This document shows, piece after piece, positions 46,927 through 56,055 of a stretch of 64,000 nucleotides of DNA (position 1 is its first letter; the number at the start of each line of letters is the position of its first letter). The translations under genes and the position numbers were made by a program. A model generated the notes under the pieces. The model had not been told where the DNA came from and searched no databases. It saw only the letters and a list, made by a program, of their open reading frames with translations. The stretch is from Aphanomyces cochlioides (Eukaryota > Oomycota > Saprolegniomycetes > Saprolegniales > Verrucalvaceae): positions 1,736,001 to 1,800,000 of the forward strand of contig JAHQRK010000005.1 in assembly GCA_019828595.1 (NCBI GenBank). Direction: 5' to 3'.

Positions 46927-46946
46927 GTGAGCTGACGGCTCACTCA
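46924..46946 (+). other. Stem-loop overlapping the ORF2 stop codon
   Basis: TGAGTGAGC pairs perfectly over 9 bp with GCTCACTCA around a 5-nt loop (TGACG), and the ORF2 TGA is the base of the stem. E keeps the stem with loop TAACG. G and K have one mismatch (GAGAGAGC). C, O, Q and R keep a 6-bp GTGAGC/GCTCAC core with a 6-nt loop. The core survives while loop and flanks vary, which suggests a functional RNA hairpin such as a reverse-transcriptase recognition element. The role is inferred. Confidence 0.55.
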
Positions 46947-46995
46947 CTTCATCTCCTGTTCAATGACCACTTTGCCATATTCTGTTTTCCAAGTT

Positions 46996-47004
46996 CTATT
47001 TATA
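46996..47004 (-). promoter_or_regulatory. Antisense TATA box in the 3' UTR
   Basis: The reverse strand reads TATAAATAG, a canonical TATA box, in every 3' UTR of the window. Directly upstream of it on that strand is AATTTGCCTCGTAC, the motif that also sits at the sense-strand 5' end of the element. A promoter here would produce RNA antisense to ORF2. Chance occurrence in an AT-rich tail is possible. Confidence 0.4.
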
Positions 47005-47006
47005 CA

Positions 47007-47020
47007 GTACGAGGCAAATT
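47007..47020 (+). repeat. 14-nt inverse copy of the 5' leader motif
   Basis: GTACGAGGCAAATT is the exact reverse complement of 39698-39711 in the leader of the same element. The match extends to 19 of 21 positions including the first bases of the element, and is one base better in C (5118-5138). It could pair the two RNA ends or be a shared promoter motif. Confidence 0.7.
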
Positions 47021-47052
47021 AGTAAGTCATTAGGGCCTTTGCTCAAAAATAA

Positions 47053-47074
47053 GGTTAATACAACTCATTTAACC
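47053..47074 (+). repeat. Terminal GGTTAA...TTAACC palindrome
   Basis: The last 22 nt begin with GGTTAA and end with TTAACC around a 10-nt centre, giving a 6-bp stem at the very 3' end. The last two bases (CC) also belong to the target at every junction, so the element proper may end at TTAA (47072). Confidence 0.6.
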
Positions 47075-48412
47075 GGCGACGCACTACGCGAAATCACCAT
47101 TACGGATCCGTCGGGTCAGCCTTTTGTCGTCGTGTTTCAGCACAAGATCGCTGCTCTGAACAAGACATTGCCTCCGTCGATTGTTTCACGACGTGCAGAG
47201 GCCAAGGCTGAAAAAGCGAAGGCAAAAGCGGCCAAGGCAGCGGCAAAATCTCCTCCGTCAGGAGAAAAAGAACCTGAACATGATGGAGACGATCATGATC
47301 AAGACCCTGGAACAAATGCGGAAGGCAAGGCCGACTCAACTGAGGCATCTGAAGATGGTCAAGATGAACAACCACAGCCAACAGCTCCTTCTCATGGCTC
47401 TGATGTCGATATGTCTGGTGACAGCGATCCCCCTAACAACAATGGACAAGACAAACAACAAGAAGATGTGGAAATGTCTACCAACGAATCGCCCGCTCTT
47501 GCTCCACCAAGTGAGCAGCCCAAGAACTCGCTGGACCTTCAATTGGTAACGGGCTACCGGTCTGGACCAGCTCCAAAACGTACTTTGCCTTCGTCCCCAC
47601 GTTTGGATCCCCTGCCGACATCCAACCGTTTTCATATCCTCGAAGAAGACGACGTGGAACTCTCGTTTGAAGACTTTGCAGTGCCTCGAATTGTATTGGA
47701 AGATTCAAGTGCGCCACGCCCGAAAAAGACCAAAGGCAAAGCGAAGAAACAACGACTTAACAAGTCTGCTGCAGCCCACCTCGAATTGGCGAAGAAGATC
47801 ATTCGAGACAAGAAAGTCGAAGGCAGTATCACCGAATGTCAACGCATTTTGCGAGATGATCCTCAGCTCGTTGCACATGCTATGTACGCACAAGATGAAG
47901 ACCTCAGTTTGTTTCAGTCACTTGTTGCAACCAAGACTATTGAGCGCAAGATGGCTTTGTTAAAAGCTCAAGGCAAGCCTCACAACTACAAACATCACGT
48001 CAACTTCATGGCTCAATACAAGATTCACCCGTCAGAAATCTTGGAAGAATTGACCACGGACATACCAGAGATCAAGCGCATCCTCTTTGCACTTGCTACG
48101 ATTGACTTATTCCTCTCAAATCGGGCCCCAGACCTCTACACAAACTCGGAGGCACTGACTGTTCTATTGAACCAAGAAGCAACAAGATTGCCTGACACCA
48201 ACTGCTTGACGGACTGGTCGCTGTTTGCTTTGATCGAAAACTTCAGCGACAATCTCGAGAAGTTCACTTTGCCGGCTCCCGTCTTGTCGGCCATCTCGAT
48301 GCTCAAAAGCATCACCAACAATTACCACATCGACGAGCTCTGCAGCAAAGCTCACCACTCCATGAACGCCGACGAAATTGATCCCCTCGATTTGGAGGAC
48401 GATCAACTCTAA
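47075..48412 (+). pseudogene. LINE ORF1 C-terminal half (block O)
   Basis: Residues 568-1012, open to EDDQL. Upstream sequence is the 3' UTR of N, through which the frame stays open to 47039, so a start is lacking. It carries SEDGQD and NFMAQY, unlike N. Confidence 0.85.
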
Positions 48413-48490
48413 GGCTTCTATCCCCTGCTTCAATCCATTTCAACCTCCCCTCTGACCCCTCCATTCTACTCATTTTCATCTGTACTCGTG

Positions 48491-50749
48491 ATGATTGACA
48501 ACAACTTCTCCGATGTCCCAACTGAACTCGTGGACTGGGACCCACAAATCATCTCCCTCAACACCAATGGCTTCTCCAACAGTCATCGGTACATCCTCGA
48601 CAAACTATCAAGTGTTCACGACGTTTCCTTTATCCAAGAAACCCGTTTCCGCACGCCAAGTCTCCACGACCGTGTTGCGTTCCATTGGCAACGCATCACA
48701 AACCACGAAGGCTCTTTGTTCTTTGAAGAGCCTATTTACCCTGAAGTATCCACGTCGCCAGCCACTGGAGGTCTGGCTACGTTGATACATCCTCACTCTC
48801 CTTTGAAGAACGCCACTCAAGTCCCTCATGACAACCCAGTGCTTCGTGGTCGTTATCTACAAGTGCGATGTACTCTGGGTCCACTGACAGTCGTTCTCCA
48901 CAATATCTATGCGCCGGCAGCCTTCCAACAACGAGCAAGTTACTTCGAAGAATTGCCACGCGACTTTCCTCCACATGCGCTTTTCTGACCTACAGCCAGT
49001 TGAATGGGAACCTTGCCTCACTACAAGTTACTTCCGACAGTCCCGTGAAGGCTCTTGGTATCTTTGGTTTCGCCCAATCTTTCTCCATTGGCACGTTTCA
49101 ATTACGTGTTTGAGAAGTTTGTGGCTCGCTTGTCTTTGTGGCTCTACAAGGCTCGAACCATGGCCGGAAAAGTCACTATCCTGCACAGCATATGTCTGCC
49201 TGTGTTATGGTACCAACTGGCTTTTGTCCCTGCCGACAAAGACCTGGCCAAAAAGATCGACAAGGCCATGCTTCAATTTATGCATGGTGAAGAAATCAAC
49301 CCATCCTCCTCTGTCCATGGCCTCCGTTTGATCAAAAAGGAGATCCTATTCATGCCGAAGAAGTCCGGTGGCTTAGGCCTGCACCATGCACTTGCTTTAT
49401 GGCAACAACACAACCGCTCTGTCATGATCAGATGCATTCAAGCCATCACCACCCCACCCCACAAGTCTGCCATGTCCGCCTGGATTACGCCGGGCTATAC
49501 TCTCCTCGCGAAGGCTTTTCATCCATGGGGTTCCCCCCGAGATCTCCTCTTGGCAAATGGCTCTTCTGCATTCATCAGACAACTGTACAAGAATCCCAAT
49601 ATCACTCCAATGTGGAAAGCCTTATTGAGTAGCTGGTTTGAATCCCGCTGGACTCCGTACGGCTGTCCAAATCACATCTCATCTTTGGATGTTCCCCTTT
49701 GGCACAACTCGTATCTGCCTGGACTCGAAGACCTATACGATCAGTGCTCTACATCGACGCAAGACCAAGCCAATGTATTGGCTTCGCTTCACATCACGAA
49801 GTTGTCGCATTTGTTGACTCCGTGTCAGCGAGTTTGGCCAGCTTCGATCTTGTTCGACAAAATCAACCGTGCCTGCCGCCAAGCCAATTTTGTCCCTCCA
49901 ACGAAACAATGGATCTCAATCTTGGTGACCAAGTTATCACGATTGTTTGAGATTGTTTCTGAAGAGGATGCTCCCGTGTTCCACTTGCCGACGCCAAGCT
50001 CTGAATGGATGGAATGGCACTGGATAATTCACCCTGACTCGAGTCCGATCTTGTTGGCGTTTGCGACTTCGAAATCGGCTAAGATCAGAGCTTCTCCAGC
50101 TGTCAGCTCGTCCATTCTTCCTACCAAGCATCTCAACCTGCCATCCAACTTTTACGAAGACCCCAAGCGCCTTACCCAACTTGCCGCCTTCCTCCAACCC
50201 GACCACATTCTCCCTCGATATGGAGAGTTCATTTTCAAGACCCTTCTCCGCGCCAACGCCATGCAATATCTGTTTCAGTACCAAGACCCCAAGCCGACGT
50301 GTGTCTTCTGTCGTGTCAATGAGACGTACGAGCATTTCCTGTTCTCTTGTGGATATGGTCAATCTGTTTGGTATTTCTTCAAGACAATCCAGCGACTGCT
50401 CGAGTGTTCCTTTCCGTCAACGTGTCTGGAAATGTTCTACGAGACGCCCAAGCCGTCCGATGGATACTACATCCGTGGCTATCTGAAGATCTGGCCGATT
50501 GTCCGAGCCTGCGTGTATTATCAAATATGGCTCCAACGTGCCGATCGCACCTTTCGACCCGACCTCACAGCGAAGAGTCCGATGGAAGTTGCCATTCATG
50601 CTGCCTCTTTGATCAAGCTACATCTACAACAGCTCCTGCTTGATCTCCCTCTCAAGAAGGGATACACCAAGGTATTCAATGTGCTCAAGCATCTATCTTC
50701 GGACCCCTGGTTACGTCAACACATCATTCCTGACAGCGTCGTTTCATGA
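48491..50749 (+). pseudogene. LINE ORF2 with internal deletion (block O)
   Basis: The endonuclease is open to FPPHAL (residue about 164), then jumps at 48981-48983 to LTYSQLNG in the reverse transcriptase. It loses about 1.8 kb, with one extra T at the joint. A further T is gained near 49063 (TATCTTTGGTTTC). The remainder, including the knuckle, is open to the C-terminus. The upstream breakpoint coincides with that of C and lies 15 nt from that of E. Confidence 0.88.
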
Positions 50750-50897
50750 GTGAGCATGACGGCTCACCACTTCATCTCCTGTTCAATGACCACTTTGCCA
50801 TATTCTGTTTTCCAAGTTCTATTTATACAGTACGAGGCAAATTAGTAAGTCATTAGGGCCTTTGCTCAAAAATAAGGTTAATACAACTCATTTAACC

Positions 50898-51775
50898 ATC
50901 TTGCGCTCAATAGTCTTGGTTGCAACAAGTGACTGAAACAAACTGAGGTCTTCATCTTGTGCGTACATAGCATGTGCAACGAGCTGAGGATCATCTCGCA
51001 AAATGCGTTGACATTCGGTGATACTGCCTTCGACTTTCTTATCTCGAATGATCTTCTTCGCCAATTCGAGGTGGGCTGCAGCAGACTTGTTAAGTCGTTG
51101 TTTCTTCGCTTTGCCTTTGGTCTTTTTCGGGCGTGGCGCACTTGAATCTTCCAATACAATTCGAGGCACTGCAAAGTCTTCAAACGAGAGTTCCACGTCG
51201 TCTTCTTCGAGGATATGAAAACGGTTGGATGTCGGCAGGGGATCCAAACGTGGGGACGAAGGCAAAGTACGTTTTGGAGCTGGTCCAGACCGGTAGCCCG
51301 TTACCAATTGAAGGTCCAGCGAGTTCTTGGGCTGCTCACTTGGTGGAGCAAGAGCGGGCGATTCGTTGGTAGACATTTCCACATCTTCTTGTTGTTTGTC
51401 TTGTCCATTGTTGTTAGGGGGATCGCTGTCACCAGACATATCGACATCAGAGCCATGAGAAGGAGCTGTTGGCTGTGGTTGTTCATCTTGACGATCTCCA
51501 GAGGCCTCAGTTGAGTCGGCCTTGCCTTCCGCATTTGTTCCAGGGTCTTGATCATGATCGTCTCCATCATGTTCAGGTTCTTTTTCTCCTGACGGAGGAG
51601 ATTTTGCCGCTGCCTTGGCCGCTTTTGCCTTCGCTTTTTCAGCCTTGGCCTCTGCACGTCGTGAAACAATCGACGGAGGCAATGTCTTGTTCAGAGCAGC
51701 GATCTTGTGCTGAAACACGACGACAAAAGGCTGACCCGACGGATCCGTAATGGTGATTTCGCGTAGTGCGTCGCC
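50898..51775 (-). mobile_element. Block P: 878-bp ORF1 scrap between two converging 3' ends
   Basis: Reverse ORF1 from GDALREIT (residue 568) to TIERKM, open throughout (about 292 codons). Its left side is the 3' end of forward element O; its right side is the 3' end of reverse element Q. Both flanking joints occur again elsewhere: O/P equals R/S, and P/Q is the inverted copy of N/O. Confidence 0.88.
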
Positions 51776-51923
51776 GGTTAAATGAGTTGTATTAACCTTA
51801 TTTTTGAGCAAAGGCCCTAATGACTTACTAATTTGCCTCGTACTGTATAAATAGAACTTGGAAAACAGAATATGGCAAAGTGGTCATTGAACAGGAGATG
51901 AAGTGGTGAGCCGTCATGCTCAC

Positions 51924-54900
51924 TCATGAAACGACGCTGTCAGGAATGATGTGTTGACGTAACCAGGGGTCCGAAGATAGATGCTTGAGCACATTGAATA
52001 CCTTGGTGTATCCCTTCTTGAGAGGGAGATCAACCAGGAGCTGTTGTAGATGTAGCTTGATCAAAGAGGCAGCATGAATGGCAACTTCCATCGGACTCTT
52101 CGCTGTGAGGTCGGGTCGAAAGGTGCGATCGGCACGTTGGAGCCATATTTGATAATACACGCAGGCTCGGACAATCGGCCAGATCTTCAGATAGCCACGG
52201 ATGTAGTATCCATCGGACGGCTTGGGCGTCTCGTAGAACATTTCCAGACACGTTGACGGAAAGGAACACTCGAGCAGTCGCTGGATTGTCTTGAAGAAAT
52301 ACCAAACAGATTGACCATATCCACAAGAGAACAGGAAATGCTCGTACGTCTCATTGACACGACAGAAGACACACGTCGGCTTGGGGTCTTGGTACTGAAA
52401 CAGATATTGCATGGCGTTGGCGCGGAGAAGGGTCTTGAAAATGAACTCTCCATATCGAGGGAGAATGTGGTCGGGTTGGAGGAAGGCGGCAAGTTGGGTA
52501 AGGCGCTTGGGGTCTTCGTAAAAGTTGGATGGCAGGTTGAGATGCTTGGTAGGAAGAATGGACGAGCTGACAGCTGGAGAAGCTCTGATCTTAGCCGATT
52601 TCGAAGTCGCAAGCGCCAACAAGATCGGACTCGAGTCAGGGTGAATTATCCAGTGCCATTCCATCCATTCAGAGCTTGGCGTCGGCAAGTGGAACACGGG
52701 AGCATCCTCTTCAGAAACAATCTCAAACAATCGTGATAACTTGGTCACCAAGATTGAGATCCATTGTTTCGTTGGAGGGACAAAATTGGCTTGGCGGCAG
52801 GCACGGTTGATTTTGTCGAACAAGATCGAAGCTGGCCAAACTCGCTGACACGGAGTCAACAAATGCGACAACTTCGTGATGTGAAGCGAAGCCAATACAT
52901 TGGCTTGGTCTTGCGTCGATGTAGAGCACTGATCGTATAGGTCTTCGAGTCCAGGCAGATACGAGTTGTGCCAAAGGGGAACATCCAAAGATGAGATGTG
53001 ATTTGGACAGCCGTACGGAGTCCAGCGGGATTCAAACCAGCTACTCAATAAGGCTTTCCACATTGGAGTGATATTGGGATTCTTGTACAGTTGTCTGATG
53101 AATGCAGAAGAGCCATTTGCCAAGAGGAGATCTCGGGGGGAACCCCATGGATGAAAAGCCTTCTCGAGGAGAGTATAGCCCGGCGTAATCCAGGCGGACA
53201 TGGCAGACTTGCGGGGTGGGGTGGTGATGGCTTGAATGCATCTGATCATGACAGAGCGGTTGTGTTGTTGCCATAAAGCAAGTGCATGGTGCAGGCCTAA
53301 GCCACCGGACTTCTTCGGCATGAATAGGATCTCCTTTTTGATCAAACGGAGGCCATGGACAGAGGAGGATGGGTTGATTTCTTCACCATGCATAAATTGA
53401 AGCATGGCCTTGTCGATCTTTTTGGCCAGGTCTTTGTCGGCAGGGACAAAAGCCAGTTGGTACCATAACACAGGCAGACATATGCTGTGCAGGATAGTGA
53501 CTTTTCCGGCCATGGTTCGAGCCTTGTAGAGCCACAAAGACAAGCGAGCCACAAACTTCTCAAACACGTAATTGAAACGTGCCAATGGAGAAAGATTGGG
53601 CGCAACCAAGATACCAAGAGCCTTCACGGGACTGTCGGAAGTAACTTGTAGTGAGGCAAGGTTCCCATTCAACTGGCTGTAGGTCAGAATTTGGGTCTTG
53701 TCTACGTTGAGTCGGAAACCAGACTTGTCGCAAAAGGTTTGAACCAATGCAAGCTGCCGGTGGAGGCACGTCTCATTTGCAGCATAGAGTTGGAGTCGTC
53801 GGCAAAGTAACTCCCAGTGTGGTAGCGATCCCCACACTTGATGCCATAGTTGGAGTGTTGCCGTAGGAGTTGGCACATCGGTTCCAAAGCGATCACAAAC
53901 AGAAGTGGCGACAGTGGATCACCTTGCAACACACCGCGTGAGATGTGAACTGGCTTGGACAAGAAGCCGTTCACCAAGATGCGAGACTTGCGGCCCGAGT
54001 ACAGTACGCGAACCATGTCAACAAAGGTTTCGGGAAAGCCATAGTGACGGAGGACGCGGAGCAAGTACGCGTGGTCCACGCGATCAAAAGCTTTCTCAAA
54101 GTCAAGCAGTGCCACCATCGAGGACGGACTGTGTAGTTTGATGTGGTGCAGCATGTCATCCAGTCGTGCAATATTGGTTTGGATATTGCTTCGACGGATA
54201 AAGCCTTGCTGGTCCGGGTGGATGATGTGTCGAATGTGGCGCTGGAGTCGATAAGCCAGAATACTCGTCAGGATTTTCACATCCGTGTTGAGTAGGCTAA
54301 TGGGCCGATAGTTCTTGGCCTGTGACTTGGGGCCTTTCTTGTGCAGCAACACCAGCGTACTGACAAGTTGCATGGGAGTCAAGCGAGGGTGAGAATGGAG
54401 CTGGTGTGTGAATAGCAGCTCCAATACCAACGACCACTTGTGAGGTGCAAGTTTGAGGACTTCGAATGGCAGAGCGTTGGGACCTGGCGCTGAGTTCGAA
54501 CTGCTGTGTCGAATAGCATGATAGAACTCGTTGGCGCGCAAGGGAGCCGACAGCTCTTTCTGGGCTTGCTCTGGCAGTTGCTTGTGTCGAGTCAATGGGG
54601 TCAGAAATGACGACACTTCGTCTCCAGATCGCTGCACCTCGGGAGCTGCAAACAAGTCCTTGTAGTAGTCGACCAGGACGTCAGACATGCCTTGTTGATT
54701 GGAGACAACATTTCCATTGACAGCCACCAACTCTTTGAAGACTGTCTTCTTCAAGGGGGTAGGGACAGGGGACATGAAATGGAACTTGGACGAGCGCTCT
54801 GCTTTGTACAAGTGAAGTTGGAACGCCTGGTCTTGACGAAACTGCTTGTCTCGATCTTGCAGCTCGTGAATTTGCTTTTGAAGGTCTCGCACTCGATCCA

Positions 54901-55977
54901 CCAGCACTGCATCTTGACGCATGTTGGGGACTTGCAAAAGCAAAGCGATCTCGACAGCTAACTTCTTCAACGGCAGACGTTGTTTCTCCAATCGTTGAGA
55001 ATGGAATTCTTTGAGTTGGGAGCGGATATCATTGACCAGTATGTCGTAGGCCTTGGAGATATTGTGGAATGTTGGAGACTTGTCCAAAAATCGATCCAGA
55101 CATCCATGAACAATCTCGGCCGCTCGTGGTAGACGAAGTAGCCAAGTTGGAGCTTTCCATGATCCAGAGCCATGGCGCAATGTTTGACGCTTTGAGATGA
55201 TACGACAAGCCACGTGGTCAGCCTGTGGAACGTGTGGCATGTCGTCGCCTTCCAATGACGAAGACCCGCCAAGGTGGACGAACAAAATATGTAGTCGAGT
55301 CGGTTGGTGAGTGTGGGACTTGTGAAGGTTCTTGCCACGGGGTTTTGACGGCGAAACAGATCCACCAGAGACAAACTGTGCATCCATTGTTCCAGTTGAA
55401 GGGTGCCGGCCATGGTGGAGGTACTGGGTCTCAACGAATCCAAATCTTTGTTGAGAGTGCAGTTGAAATCGCCTCCAACAATGTGGAGCGCATGTGGAGG
55501 AAAGTCGCGTGGCAATTCTTCGAAGTAACTTGCTCGTTGTTGGAAGGCTGCCGGCGCATAGATATTGTGGAGAACGACTGTCAGTGGACCCAGAGTACAT
55601 CGCACTTGTAGATAACGACCACGAAGCACTGGGTTGTCATGAGGGACTTGAGTGGCGTTCTTCAAAGGAGAGTGAGGATGTATCAACGTAGCCAGACCTC
55701 CAGTGGCTGGCGACGTGGATACTTCAGGGTAAATAGGCTCTTCAAAGAACAAAGAGCCTTCGTGGTTTGTGATGCGTTGCCAATGGAACGCAACACGGTC
55801 GTGGAGACTTGGCGTGCGGAAACGGGTTTCTTGGATAAAGGAAACGTCGTGAACACTTGATAGTTTGTCGAGGATGTACCGATGACTGTTGGAGAAGCCA
55901 TTGGTGTTGAGGGAGATGATTTGTGGGTCCCAGTCCACGAGTTCAGTTGGGACATCGGAGAAGTTGTTGTCAATCAT
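51924..55977 (-). pseudogene. LINE ORF2 with two single-base losses (block Q)
   Basis: All domains are present. One base is missing near 55241 (CATGTCGTC for CATGTGCGTC) between endonuclease motifs RLDYIF and ADH, and one near 53793 just after the FADD motif. Between and after them the sequence is open, with LDFEKAFD and the knuckle. Private changes include VAVNGN for VDVNGN and IISKRQ for IITKRQ. Confidence 0.9.
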
Positions 55978-56055
55978 CACGAGTACAGATGAAAATGAGT
56001 AGAATGGAGGGGTGAGAGGGGAGGTTGAAATGGATTGAAGCAGGGGATAGAAGCC

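Larger units (their letters stand above)
39692..47074 (+). mobile_element. Block N: full-length LINE, both ORFs open (reference copy)
   Basis: This is a complete 7383-bp non-LTR retrotransposon: 60-nt leader, ORF1, 80-nt spacer, ORF2 and 148-nt 3' UTR. It starts at the CTTCCGAATTTG 5' terminus shared by E, F, J, K and Q and ends at the TTAA(CC) terminus shared by eight blocks. There is no LTR and no poly(A) tail. It is the only block in which both ORFs are uninterrupted. Its left neighbour is an ORF2 scrap (M) and its right neighbour an ORF1 interior (O). These do not form a target-site duplication, so at least one flank has been exchanged by recombination. Family assignment rests on the ORF2 domains; the host is unknown. 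Confidence 0.95.
46927..47074 (+). other. 3' UTR and terminus of the LINE
   Basis: This 148-nt untranslated tail is conserved in C, E, G, K, N, O, Q and R. It begins with the downstream arm of a stem-loop, then an antisense TATA box, then a 14-nt inverse copy of the 5' leader motif, and ends in a short palindrome. No AATAAA signal and no A-tail are visible. A fixed 3' end suggests that ORF2 recognises this sequence as its template start. Confidence 0.75.
47075..50897 (+). mobile_element. Block O: LINE remnant with ORF2 deletion and 3' end
   Basis: Forward element that begins inside ORF1 at GDALREIT (residue 568), right after the 3' terminus of N, and ends in a complete 3' terminus (CC 50896-50897 shared with the target). 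The target beyond it is reverse ORF1 (block P), cut at TIERKM. Confidence 0.9.

Noticed and set aside
39698..47020. A DNA transposon defined by the inverted 14-nt motif
   Set aside because: The element encodes endonuclease and reverse transcriptase, has no transposase, and the 3' motif is internal to the terminus by about 55 nt.
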